Shown here one piece after another: positions 55,117 through 63,412 of a stretch of 64,000 bases of DNA. Every line of letters starts with the position of its first letter. Positions within the stretch are counted from its first letter, which is position 1. This DNA is from Bradyrhizobium cenepequi (lineage in GTDB: Bacteria; Pseudomonadota; Alphaproteobacteria; Rhizobiales; Xanthobacteraceae), in the NCBI RefSeq assembly GCF_020329485.1, contig NZ_JAGKJI010000033.1, positions 1-64,000 of the forward strand, in the 5' to 3' direction. A program made the position numbers and the translations under genes. The notes under the pieces are model-generated. The model saw only the letters and a program-made list of their open reading frames with translations, was not told where the DNA came from and did no database searches.

Positions 55117-55602
55117 TCAGCCGATCTCGAACACGCCCGAAGGCAGTTGAATGCCGAGCAGGTGCTTGAGTATCCACCACATGCCGAGCGGGGCCAGAAT
55201 CGACAGCGGAATGGTCAGCGACCACCGCACGGGATCGATCACGCGCAAGAGCAGCACCATCAGCGGAATCGCCGACAGCAGGAAGCCGAACGTGTCGAGC
55301 GCGAACGCAAACAATGTGAGGCAGGCGATGATCAGAAGCGGCTTGGTCCAGCGCGTGTTCTCCCAGCGCGAGGCAAGGGTCGGCCCGCCTTCGGTGACGG
55401 CACTGACAATGATCGTGATGGCGAACAGGCAGATCAGGATGCCGGTGTAGAACAGCACGTAGCCGGAGCCGGGATCGTTGATGGTGCCGAGCTTGAGCTT
55501 GAGGCCCGACCAGATCACAAAGCCGCCGAAGGCGAGGCCAATCAGCCCGCCCCAGAGTTCGGAGTTGCTGAGGCGGAATTTTACGTTCGCGTCGTTGCTC
55601 AT
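55117..55602 (-). CDS. tctB: Tripartite tricarboxylate transporter, small permease subunit TctB
   Basis: A 161-residue membrane protein with four helices. ATG 55602 (MSNDANVKFRLSNSELWGGL) follows GGAAG. Characteristic patches are IGLAFGGFVIWSGLKLKLGT, FAFALDTFGFLLSAIPLMV and a final LAPLGMWWILKHLLGIQLP. TctB is the poorly conserved small subunit that completes the transporter with TctA. It lies between tctC and tctA in the order C-B-A on the minus strand. Confidence 0.92.
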   Translation of the reverse strand: MSNDANVKFRLSNSELWGGLIGLAFGGFVIWSGLKLKLGTINDPGSGYVLFYTGILICLFAITIIVSAVTEGGPTLASRWENTRWTKPLLIIACLTLFAFALDTFGFLLSAIPLMVLLLRVIDPVRWSLTIPLSILAPLGMWWILKHLLGIQLPSGVFEIG

Positions 55603-55675
55603 GTGCCGCGCTTCCAAATGCATCCTTTGAAGCGCGCAAGCGCGCGCCTCATGATGATTCTGCCCTCCGGCAGGA

Positions 55676-56647
55676 CTAGTTCGTCTTCTTCGCGAGACCG
55701 AGCGACTCGATCACCTTGCGTTCTGACGCGGTGACCTCGACGACGAATTTCTTGTAGTCCTCGGTGCCCTTGTAGTTCGGCACCATGTCGAATTTGGCGA
55801 GCGTTGCGATCACCGCCGGATCCTCGATCGCCTTCTTGAAGGCGTCGTGCAACTTGGCCACGATCTTGGGGTCCATGCCCTTCGGTCCGGCGATGCCGAA
55901 CGGAGAATCATAGACCATGGGATAGCCGAGCTCCTTGAGCGTCGGCACGTCGGGATAGTTCGGTGAGCGTGCGGCGGTCCACACCATCAAGAGGCGCAGC
56001 TTTCCGGCGTCGACCAGCGGTCGCCAGCCGGTGGAATCCGCCTGCAGCATGGTGTGCTGGCCGAGCACCGCGGCGTTGGTCTCCGCTCCACCCTTGAACG
56101 GCACTTGCGTCAGCTTGATGCCGGCTAGGGCCGCGATCTGCTCCATTCCGATATGCAGCGAGGTGCCGGCGCCAGGCGTCGCATAGGTGACCTTGCCGGG
56201 ATTCTTCTTGGCAAAATCGATCACGTCCTGCCACGTCTTGAACGGGCCTTCGGCGCTAGTCGTGATACCAAAGGTGTAGCCGGTGAGATGGACGATATAG
56301 CTGAAATCCTTGGCCGGATCCCACGATACTTCCTGCATCAGGGGCAGGCGGAACACGGTGATCGGAATCTGCGCGATGGTGTAGCCGTCCGGCTTCGCGG
56401 CAGCCGCCATGGTGGCCGGGCCGACCGTGCCGCCGCCACCGGCCTTGTTGTCGATCGCGATCGGCTGGCCCAGGATCTTCGAGGCGCTGTCGGCGATGGC
56501 GCGCATCGAGATATCGGTCGATCCTCCCGCCGGCCACGGCACGATCAGCGTGATCGGTTTTGTCGGATAGTCCTGGGCGGCGGCGTGAGTTGCCATCAGC
56601 ATGGCGATGGCCGCGACGGCAAGCATCAAACGATTGGTACGAGGCAT
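55676..56647 (-). CDS. tctC: Tripartite tricarboxylate transporter, periplasmic binding protein (Bug family, TctC)
   Basis: A 323-residue periplasmic receptor. Two ATGs are adjacent (56650 and 56647); GGAG lies six bases before the second, which is chosen. The signal peptide ends at THAAAQ (about residue 26). The mature protein starts DYPTKPITLIVPWPAGGSTD, the hallmark of Bug proteins, with IDNKAGGGGTVG and PGAGTSLHIGMEQIA lining the ligand site. Ligands are carboxylates such as citrate or aromatic acids. The operon order is C-B-A, with 73 bp before tctB. Confidence 0.95.
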   Translation of the reverse strand: MPRTNRLMLAVAAIAMLMATHAAAQDYPTKPITLIVPWPAGGSTDISMRAIADSASKILGQPIAIDNKAGGGGTVGPATMAAAAKPDGYTIAQIPITVFRLPLMQEVSWDPAKDFSYIVHLTGYTFGITTSAEGPFKTWQDVIDFAKKNPGKVTYATPGAGTSLHIGMEQIAALAGIKLTQVPFKGGAETNAAVLGQHTMLQADSTGWRPLVDAGKLRLLMVWTAARSPNYPDVPTLKELGYPMVYDSPFGIAGPKGMDPKIVAKLHDAFKKAIEDPAVIATLAKFDMVPNYKGTEDYKKFVVEVTASERKVIESLGLAKKTN

Positions 56648-57124
56648 CATCAACTCCCTCTGCGGTCCCGTTGGCGCCGGGCCGGATTTATTTTGTCTGA
56701 GGGGGCAATCTTTCCCGAAAACGAAACGGAAGAAAAGTGTGTTGGGGGAAAGGTTTGTCGATGCCGGCGGATGAAACGGCACGTGCGACAATTCGCCTAT
56801 CAGGGTATACCGAGCCACGGAATTGGCGCGGCGGCCGAGCCGACCGCCGCGGCCGATCGCAGGCGAACGCCGGCGGGGGCGGCAACGGGCGGGCGGGCGG
56901 ACGCAATCGAGACTAAAGTATGGCCGCTCTATTTTCTCGCGGGCGAGTATGATTTCCTTTGAACGCTGGGGAGATGGGCGGACGGCTGCGGCCGCAGGGG
57001 GCGCAAGGGTTGCGATGATGGCGATGAGCGAGAAATCCGCAACCGTGTCGCGGCCACATTGCGCCGGTGCCGTCTAAAAGACATTCTGACACAATCGCAC
57101 CTATCCAAACGAGGAGACCACGCA
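56648..57124. other. Divergent promoter region of tctC and gltI, no gene seen
   Basis: About 477 bp of GC-rich DNA. Short frames in it lack ribosome sites and domains. No repeat family or recognised operator was found. Confidence 0.45.
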
Positions 57125-58036
57125 ATGAGACGCCTTCTTTCGATCGGCTTCGCGCTCGCCGCTGCGCTCGGCGCGGCTGAGGCCGGCGCCCAGGAGCTGA
57201 CGGGGACGTTGAAGAACATCAAGGAGACTGGCGCGATCACGCTCGGCCACCGTGATTCCTCGATCCCCTTCTCCTATCTCGACGACAACCAGAAGCCGAT
57301 CGGCTACGCGATGGATATCTGCTACAAGATCGTCGATGCCGTGAAGAAGGAATTGAAGCTCGACAAGCTCGAGGTGAAGCTCAACCCGGTGACGTCATCG
57401 ACCCGCATCCCGCTGCTCGCCAACGGCACCATCGATCTCGAATGCGGCTCGACCACCAACAATGCCGAACGGCAGAAGCAGATTTCCTTCACCAATACCC
57501 ATTTCCTCACCGCGAGCCGCTTCGTCTCGAAAAAGTCGAGCAAGATCAATTCTATTGACGATCTCAAGGGCAAGCCGGTGGTCTCGACCGCCGGCACCAC
57601 CAACATCAAGCAGCTCACCGAGGCCAATGCCGCGCGCGGGCTGAACGTCAACATCATCCCGGCCAAGGATCATGCGGAAGCGTTCCTGATGGTTGAGACC
57701 GACCGCGCGGTCGCCTTTGTGATGGATGACATCTTGCTCGCGAGCCTGATTGCCGGGTCGAAAACGCCCGACGACTACGTCATCTCGAAGGATGCGTTCT
57801 CCAAGCCCGAGCCATACGGCATCATGCTGCGCAGGGATGATCCGGCCTTCAAGAAGGTGGTCGATGCGGCAACCGCTGCGGTCTACACCAGCGGCGAGGG
57901 CCAGAAGATCTACGACAAATGGTTCACGCAGAAGATTCCGCCAAAGGGGCTGAACCTCAATACGCCGATCGCGGCGGAGCTGAAGAACGAGTTCGCGAAG
58001 CCGTCGGACTCGCCGGACCCTGATTCGTATAAGTAG
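57125..58036 (+). CDS. gltI: Glutamate/aspartate-type ABC transporter, substrate-binding protein
   Basis: A 303-residue periplasmic receptor. ATG 57125 has GAGGAG at 57112. The signal peptide ends near AAEAGAQ (about 23). The SBP_bac_3 fold is shown by TGAITLGHRDSSIPFSYLDD, YAMDICYKIVDAVKKEL, LECGSTTNNAERQKQISFTN and VVSTAGTTNIKQL. The CGSTTNN stretch matches GltI-type receptors for glutamate and aspartate. It is the first gene of a gltIJKL series, separated from gltJ by a 125-bp palindromic repeat, which could lower permease expression relative to this abundant receptor. Confidence 0.95.
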   Translation: MRRLLSIGFALAAALGAAEAGAQELTGTLKNIKETGAITLGHRDSSIPFSYLDDNQKPIGYAMDICYKIVDAVKKELKLDKLEVKLNPVTSSTRIPLLANGTIDLECGSTTNNAERQKQISFTNTHFLTASRFVSKKSSKINSIDDLKGKPVVSTAGTTNIKQLTEANAARGLNVNIIPAKDHAEAFLMVETDRAVAFVMDDILLASLIAGSKTPDDYVISKDAFSKPEPYGIMLRRDDPAFKKVVDAATAAVYTSGEGQKIYDKWFTQKIPPKGLNLNTPIAAELKNEFAKPSDSPDPDSYK

Positions 58037-58047
58037 GTACACTGTCG

Positions 58048-58172
58048 CCCCTCATGGTGAGGAGCGCGTAGCGAGTCTCCGGACGTTGCTTCGCAACGCC
58101 GGGAGAACCATGAGGCCCCATCGTGGCCTCATCCTTCGAGACGCTTGCTGTGCAAGCTCCTCAGGATGAGGG
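58048..58172. repeat. Intergenic palindromic repeat, family E copy 2, between gltI and gltJ
   Basis: CCCCTCATGGTGAGGAGC at the left pairs with GCTCCTCAGGATGAGGG at the right. Inner arms are GAGTCTCCGG with CCGGGAGAACCATGAGG and CATCCTTCGAGACGC. It resembles the 7997 element. It starts 12 nt after the gltI stop. Confidence 0.87.
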
Positions 58173-58241
58173 TCGGCAGTCGGCCAGCCTTGGCCCGGCC
58201 ATTGCATGGGCGGGGCGGGCGCATAGCGGAGCGGGGGACCT

Positions 58242-58973
58242 GTGAACTACCACTGGAACTGGCAGATCTTCTTCGAGCCGAATCCGACGGGCAGCGGCAC
58301 CTATCTCGACATGCTGCTGTCCGGGCTGGCGCTGACGATCAAGACCGCGCTCATGGCCTGGATCATCGCGCTGGTGTTCGGCTCGCTGATCGGCGTTTTG
58401 CGCACGCTGCCGTCGAAGGCCGCAGGCTGGATCGGCTTCGCTTACGTCGAATTTTTCCGCAACATGCCGCTCCTGGTGCAGCTCTTCCTGTGGTTTTTCG
58501 TGCTGCCGGAACTATTGCCGCGCGCGGCGGGGCTGTGGCTAAAGCAGTTGCCCAACGCGCCGTTCTGGACGGCCTCGATCGGCGTTGGGCTGTTCATGTC
58601 GGCGCGCGTCGCCGTGCAGCTTGCGGCCGGCATAGCCTCGCTGCCGCGGGGCCAGAAGCAGGCCGCGACCGCGCTCGGGCTGACCACGGCGCAGACTTAT
58701 CGCTACGTGCTGTTGCCGATGGCCTATCGCATCATCCTGCCGCCGCTGACCTCCGAATTCCTCAACACCGTGAAGAACACGGCGGTCGCGATCACCATCG
58801 GCCTGATCGAATTGACCGGGCAGGCGCGCGCGATGCAGGAATTCTCCTTCCAGGTGTTCGAGGCCTTCACGGCCGCGACCATCATGTATCTGCTGATCAA
58901 TTTCGTCGTCGTCACCGGCATGCGCCTCCTGGAGCGCAAGGTCGCGATTCCCGGCTACATCGCGGGGAAATAG
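58242..58973 (+). CDS. gltJ: Glutamate/aspartate-type ABC transporter permease
   Basis: A 243-residue inner-membrane permease of the HisM/GlnP type. GTG 58242 follows GCGGGGG. About five helices are visible, and the EAA loop reads RGQKQAATALGLTTAQTYRY, which docks the ATPase. The opening NYHWNWQIFFEPNPTGSGTY is typical of GltJ. It is followed after one base by the second permease, so the two are translationally coupled and form the heterodimeric channel. Confidence 0.95.
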   Translation: MNYHWNWQIFFEPNPTGSGTYLDMLLSGLALTIKTALMAWIIALVFGSLIGVLRTLPSKAAGWIGFAYVEFFRNMPLLVQLFLWFFVLPELLPRAAGLWLKQLPNAPFWTASIGVGLFMSARVAVQLAAGIASLPRGQKQAATALGLTTAQTYRYVLLPMAYRIILPPLTSEFLNTVKNTAVAITIGLIELTGQARAMQEFSFQVFEAFTAATIMYLLINFVVVTGMRLLERKVAIPGYIAGK

Positions 58974-58974
58974 C

Positions 58975-59667
58975 ATGCTCGGCTCTTTCGATTTCGACGT
59001 CATTCGCCGCTCGCTGCCCTATCTCTTTGTCGACGGCATGACGTTTACGCTGACGCTGACGGCGCTGTCGGCGCTGGGCGGACTGGTGTTCGGCACGCTG
59101 ATCGCGCTGATGCGCTTGTCCGGCTTCAAGCTGCTCGGCCGCATCGCCGGGCTCTATGTCGACTTCATGCGCTCGCTGCCGCTGGTGCTCGTGATCTTCT
59201 GGTTCTATTTCCTGGTGCCCTATATCGGGCAGTGGCTGACCGGCGCCTCGCGCCCCATCGGCGTCGGCGCGTTTGCCTCCTCGCTCATTACCTTCATCAT
59301 GTTCGAGGCGGCGTATTTCTCCGAGATCATGCGCGCCGGCATCCAATCGATCCCGCGCGGCCAGCCGGCGGCCGCGAGCGCGCTCGGCCTGACCTACGCG
59401 CAGAGCATGCGCTACGTCGTGCTGCCGCAGGCGTTCCGCAATATGTTGCCGGTGCTGCTCACCCAGACCATCGTGCTGTTCCAGGACACCTCGCTGGTGT
59501 ACGTCCTGTCGATCCCGGATTTCCTCGGCGCCGCCAGCAAGGTGGCGCAGCGCGACGGGCGGCTGGTCGAGATGTACCTGTTCGCGGCAGCGGTCTATTT
59601 CACCATCTCCTGCCTTGCCTCCTTCGGCGTCCGCCGCCTGCAGGCGCGCATCGCCATTGTCCGGTAG
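58975..59667 (+). CDS. gltK: Glutamate/aspartate-type ABC transporter permease
   Basis: A 230-residue permease, partner of GltJ. It begins one base after the gltJ stop. Five helices and the EAA loop RGQPAAASALGLTYAQSMRY are visible, together with MRSLPLVLVIFWFYFLVP. The C-terminus (FGVRRLQARIAIVR) is short and basic. A 119-bp palindromic repeat separates it from the ATPase gene gltL. Confidence 0.95.
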   Translation: MLGSFDFDVIRRSLPYLFVDGMTFTLTLTALSALGGLVFGTLIALMRLSGFKLLGRIAGLYVDFMRSLPLVLVIFWFYFLVPYIGQWLTGASRPIGVGAFASSLITFIMFEAAYFSEIMRAGIQSIPRGQPAAASALGLTYAQSMRYVVLPQAFRNMLPVLLTQTIVLFQDTSLVYVLSIPDFLGAASKVAQRDGRLVEMYLFAAAVYFTISCLASFGVRRLQARIAIVR

Positions 59668-59706
59668 GTAGTAATGCAGTTGAAGTCTCGAGGCACGCAC
59701 CTCTTG

Positions 59707-59825
59707 ACCTCTCCCATGGGGAGAGGTCGGATCGCGAAAGCGATCCGGCTGAGGGGTTCTGCTTTATCGAGGGACCTTAACCCCTCACCCGGCGCTGCGC
59801 GCCGACCTCTCCCGATGGGAGAGGT
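59707..59825. repeat. Intergenic palindromic repeat, family A copy 4, between gltK and gltL
   Basis: ACCTCTCCCATGGGGAGAGG opens it and CCTCTCCCGATGGGAGAGG closes it; GGATCGCGAAAGCGATCC and GGCGCTGCGCGCC are inner palindromes. It sits inside the ABC transporter gene series. Confidence 0.9.
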
Positions 59826-59858
59826 GCTCTCGCATTCGCGGCAACCGTTGAGCTAGGT

Positions 59859-60590
59859 ATGATCGAACTTCGCCACGTCGATAAATGGTATGGGCCGACT
59901 TTCCAGGCGTTGAAGGACTGCACCACCAGCGTCGCCAAGGGCGAGGTCGTGGTGGTCTGCGGCCCCTCCGGATCGGGCAAGTCGACGTTGATCAAATGCG
60001 TCAATGCGCTGGAGCCGATCCAGGGCGGTGAGATCATCCTTGATGGCATCAAGGTCAATGATCCCAAGACCGACCTGCCGAAACTGCGTGCACGCGTCGG
60101 CATGGTGTTCCAGCATTTCGAACTGTTTCCGCATTTGCGGATCATCGACAATCTCTGCCTGGCGCAGGAGAAGGTGCTGGGCCGCAAGCACGATGAGGCC
60201 CTGGCCAAGGCCGTGAAGCTGCTCGATCGTGTCGGGCTCAGAGAGCAGGCGAAGAAATATCCGGCGGAGCTGTCCGGCGGGCAGCAGCAGCGCGTGGCGA
60301 TCGCGCGTGCGCTCGCGATGGACCCGGTCGCGATGCTGTTCGACGAGCCGACCTCGGCGCTTGATCCCGAAATGATCAGCGAAGTCTTGGACGTGATGGT
60401 CAATCTAGCGCGCGATGGCATGACCATGATGGTCGTCACCCACGAGATGGGCTTTGCCAGCAAGGTTGCGCATCGCGTGATCTTCATGGACCAGGGCGAG
60501 ATCGTGGAGGATGCGCTGAAGGCGGATTTCTTCGGCAAGCCGCGCAGCGATCGCGCGCAGAAGTTTCTGTCGAAGATCTTGCAGCATTAA
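59859..60590 (+). CDS. gltL: Glutamate/aspartate-type ABC transporter ATP-binding protein
   Basis: A 243-residue ATPase that powers the importer. Walker A is GPSGSGKST (35-43), the Q loop is VGMVFQHFELFPHL, the signature is LSGGQQQR (about 137-144), Walker B is AMLFDEPTSALDP and the switch His is in VVTHEMGFA. The sequence belongs to the polar amino acid class (GlnQ/GltL). A family A repeat precedes it, so it may be expressed separately from the permeases or by read-through. Confidence 0.96.
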   Translation: MIELRHVDKWYGPTFQALKDCTTSVAKGEVVVVCGPSGSGKSTLIKCVNALEPIQGGEIILDGIKVNDPKTDLPKLRARVGMVFQHFELFPHLRIIDNLCLAQEKVLGRKHDEALAKAVKLLDRVGLREQAKKYPAELSGGQQQRVAIARALAMDPVAMLFDEPTSALDPEMISEVLDVMVNLARDGMTMMVVTHEMGFASKVAHRVIFMDQGEIVEDALKADFFGKPRSDRAQKFLSKILQH

Positions 60591-60596
60591 TACCGC

Positions 60597-60703
60597 TGTC
60601 ATTCTGGGGCACGCGAAGCGTTAACCCGGAATCCATTAGGCACCTGCGCTGGCGGAAAGATGGATTCCGGGCTCGATGCTGCGCATCGCCCCGGAATGAC
60701 GGC
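60597..60703. repeat. Intergenic palindromic repeat, family C copy 2
   Basis: TGTCATTCTGGGGCACGCG and TTAACCCGGAATCCAT are answered by ATGGATTCCGGGCTCG and CATCGCCCCGGAATGACGG. It lies just after gltL and before the transaminase gene, and is related to the 14027 element. Confidence 0.87.
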
Positions 60704-60791
60704 GAGGGCTGGGTAGCGTAGAGGCTTTATCGGCATTAACCAATTGCGTATAGAGAAAGCTGATCGCATCACCACCTCCGGGAGACTTCGC

Positions 60792-61649
60792 TTGGAAAAG
60801 ACCGCTTACGTCAACGGCTCCTATGTGCCTCTTTCGGAGGCCAAAGTGTCGGTCCTCGACCGCGGCTTCCTGTTCGCCGACGGCATCTATGAGGTGGCCG
60901 CCGTGCTCGACGGCAAGCTGGTCGACAACGCCTCGCACCTGGCGCGGCTGGAGCGCTCGGTCGGCGAGATCAGGCTCGAACTGCCGGAAACCACCGCGCG
61001 GATCGAGGAGATCCAGAAGGAGCTCGTGGCGCGCAACAAGCTCGTCAACGGCATGGTCTATCTGGAGGTGACCCGCGGCGCGGATACCGGCCGCGACTTT
61101 GCCTTTCCCAAGGGGGTGAAGCCGACGCTGGTGATGTTCACGGCGGAGAAGGACATCGTCGGCTCGCCCGCGGCCAAGACCGGCATCAATGTGATCACCG
61201 TGCCTGACATCCGCTGGGAGCGGCGCGACATCAAGAGCGTGGCACTGCTCGCGCAGGTGCTGGCCAAGCAGGCGGCAGCCGAAGCCGGCGCCGGCGAGGC
61301 CTGGATGATCCAGGACGGCAAGGTGACCGAAGGCGGCTCATCCTCCGCGTTCATCCTGACCCAGGACGACGTCATCGTGACCCGCCAGAACGGCAGCGAG
61401 ATCCTGCCCGGCTGCACCCGCAAGGCCGTGGTGGCGCTCGCCGAGGAACGCCAGCTCCGGGTCGAGGAACGTGCCTTCTCGATCGAGGAGGCGCTGGCCG
61501 CCAAGGAAGCCTTCATCACCAGCGCCACCGTGTTCGTGCAGGCGGTGGTATCGATCGACGGCAAGAAGGTCGGGAGCGGCAAGCCTGGCCCGCTGACGGA
61601 CCGGCTGCGGGAGATCTATGTGGAGTTCGCCAAAGCGACGGCGGTGTAG
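60792..61649 (+). CDS. D-amino-acid transaminase-like class IV aminotransferase
   Basis: A 285-residue PLP enzyme of fold type IV. The best start is TTG 60792, with GGGAGA six bases ahead, giving MEKTAYVNGSYVPLSEAKVS; an upstream TTG at 60744 lacks a ribosome site. The PLP lysine is Lys148 in RRDIKSVALLAQVLAKQAA. VSVLDRGFLFADGIYEV and VTEGGSSSAFIL are family signatures. D-alanine transaminases make D-glutamate or D-alanine, while related enzymes use branched-chain substrates. The D-type pattern (DRGFLFADGIYEV) favours the former. It follows the glutamate importer genes in the same orientation. Confidence 0.9.
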   Translation: MEKTAYVNGSYVPLSEAKVSVLDRGFLFADGIYEVAAVLDGKLVDNASHLARLERSVGEIRLELPETTARIEEIQKELVARNKLVNGMVYLEVTRGADTGRDFAFPKGVKPTLVMFTAEKDIVGSPAAKTGINVITVPDIRWERRDIKSVALLAQVLAKQAAAEAGAGEAWMIQDGKVTEGGSSSAFILTQDDVIVTRQNGSEILPGCTRKAVVALAEERQLRVEERAFSIEEALAAKEAFITSATVFVQAVVSIDGKKVGSGKPGPLTDRLREIYVEFAKATAV

Positions 61650-61671
61650 CATCCTCACTCCCGTCATTACC

Positions 61672-61748
61672 GGGCTTGACCCGGCAATCCATCTCACTTC
61701 GGAAGAGTCATTTCTTGATGGATGCGCGGGTCAAGCCCGCGTATGACG
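61672..61748. repeat. Intergenic palindromic repeat, family D copy 2
   Basis: CGTCATTACCGGGCTTGACC and CGGCAATCCATC pair with GATGGATGCGCGGG and TCAAGCCCGCGTATGACG, giving an imperfect inverted repeat. Its halves are swapped relative to the 6375 copy. It separates the convergent transaminase and DHA2 transporter genes. Confidence 0.85.
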
Positions 61749-61772
61749 AGGGAGTGCTTGGCCGCGGCAATC

Positions 61773-63386
61773 CTAATGCGCGCCGCCGCCGGCAAGCGCA
61801 TTCGGCTTCTTCAGCAGCGCCGCGGCGAGCAGGGCGACGATCAGCGCAACGCCCATTATGTAGAAGGTATCGCTGAAAGCCAGGATGTAGGCCTGCTTCT
61901 GCACGATCCTGCCGATCGCGACGATGGCACGGTGGGTGGCGTCGGCATGGTCGGCGACGCCATGGCCCATGAAATATTGCGTAAGCTGCTCGATCCGGGT
62001 GCGGGTCGCCTGCTCCAGCAGGGAGACCGACTGCATCAGCACGTTGGAGTGATACTGCTCGCGTTTGGTCAGCAGCGTCTGCAGCAGCGCGATGCCGACG
62101 GCGCCGCCGAGATTGCGCATCATGTTGAAAAGCCCCGACGCCGAGCCGGCGTTCTCGGCTTCGATCCCTGCGGTCGCGACCGCCGACAGCGGCGCCATCA
62201 CCAGCGCCTGGCCGATGGCGCGCACGATGTTCGGCCAGAACAACTGGTCGGTGGCGTAGTCGTTGGTCATGGTGATGTTCATGAAGTTCGAAGCCGCGAA
62301 CAGCGTGAAGCCGACGCCGATGATGATGCGCGGGTCGAAGCGCTGCATCAGCCGCGGCACCAGCGGGATCAGCACGAGCTGCGGCAGCCCGGTCCACGCC
62401 AGCACCATGCCGATCTGCTCGGCATTGTAGCCCTGGATCCGTGACAGATATTGCGGCAGGATGAACACCGAGCCGTAGAGCGCGGTGCCAAGCAGGAAAT
62501 TGGCCAGCATGCCGAAGCCGAAATTGCGGCGGAGCAGCAGGCGCAGGTTGAGCAGTGGCTTGTTCGCGGTCAGCTCGATCACGATGAAAGCCACAAGCGC
62601 CACAGCCGCAATGACGGAGAGGCGGACGATGAAGGGCGAGCCGAGCCAGTCGTCCTTGTTGCCCTCCTCCAGGACCGTCTGCAGCGCCGATAGGCCGATC
62701 GCCATGGTGATGATGCCGGGCCAGTCGCCCTCGCGCAAAAGCGAAAGCTTCATCGGCTTTGCTTCCAGCGAGAAATAGAGCATGCCGACCATGATCGCGC
62801 CCGGCACCAGGTTGACATAGAAGATGTACTGCCAGCCCCAGTTCTCGGTGAGATAGCCGCCGATGGTCGGGCCGATCGCCGGAGCAAACGTCGCCGACAG
62901 CGCAAACAGCGCTAGCCCGATCGGCTGCTTCGCCTTCGGCAGCAGCGTGATGATCAGCGTGAACGCCAGCGGGATCAGCACGCCGCCGGTAAAACCCTGC
63001 ACGGCGCGCAGTGCGATCATCTGCGGCAGGTCGTGCGCCAGCGCGCAGGCCGCGGAGAAGACGAGGAACAGGACAGCATTGGTCAGAAGATATCGGCGGA
63101 TCGAGAACACCTGCGCGAGCCAGCCGCTCAACGGAATCACCACGATCTCGGCGACCAGATAGGAGGTCGAGATCCAACCGCCGTCATCGATCCCGGCGCC
63201 GATCGCGCCCTGGATGTCCGCGAGCGAGGCGTTGACGATCTGGATATTGAGCACCGCCATGAACGCGCCGAGGTTGGCGCCGACCACCGCGATCCAGATC
63301 TTGGCCGGGACGGCTGGCGCTGCGGCGGGCTTGGGGCTGAGCTCCGCGGAGGACGCGGCGTTGAGGGTGGGCTGGAGAGTGGTCAT
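61773..63386 (-). CDS. DHA2-family drug efflux MFS permease (EmrB-like)
   Basis: A 537-residue proton-driven exporter with about fourteen helices. Motif A variants and the class signature are visible: AVLNIQIVNASLADIQGAIG near helix 1, IDDGGWISTSYLVAEIVVIP, LRAVQGFTGGVLIPLAFTL, and motif C FAPAIGPTIGGYLTENWGWQ. An alanine/proline-rich N-terminal tail precedes helix 1. It lies 26 nt after an HlyD/EmrA-type adaptor gene on the same strand, forming an EmrAB-like efflux pair. Substrates are probably hydrophobic or toxic compounds. Confidence 0.95.
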   Translation of the reverse strand: MTTLQPTLNAASSAELSPKPAAAPAVPAKIWIAVVGANLGAFMAVLNIQIVNASLADIQGAIGAGIDDGGWISTSYLVAEIVVIPLSGWLAQVFSIRRYLLTNAVLFLVFSAACALAHDLPQMIALRAVQGFTGGVLIPLAFTLIITLLPKAKQPIGLALFALSATFAPAIGPTIGGYLTENWGWQYIFYVNLVPGAIMVGMLYFSLEAKPMKLSLLREGDWPGIITMAIGLSALQTVLEEGNKDDWLGSPFIVRLSVIAAVALVAFIVIELTANKPLLNLRLLLRRNFGFGMLANFLLGTALYGSVFILPQYLSRIQGYNAEQIGMVLAWTGLPQLVLIPLVPRLMQRFDPRIIIGVGFTLFAASNFMNITMTNDYATDQLFWPNIVRAIGQALVMAPLSAVATAGIEAENAGSASGLFNMMRNLGGAVGIALLQTLLTKREQYHSNVLMQSVSLLEQATRTRIEQLTQYFMGHGVADHADATHRAIVAIGRIVQKQAYILAFSDTFYIMGVALIVALLAAALLKKPNALAGGGAH

Positions 63387-63412
63387 TGGGAGCTTCCCTC
63401 GTCATCGTGCCG

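Noticed and set aside
53559..55169. A 536-codon Gln/His/Arg-rich plus-strand frame opposite tctA
   Set aside because: Antisense shadow of tctA with no recognisable domain.
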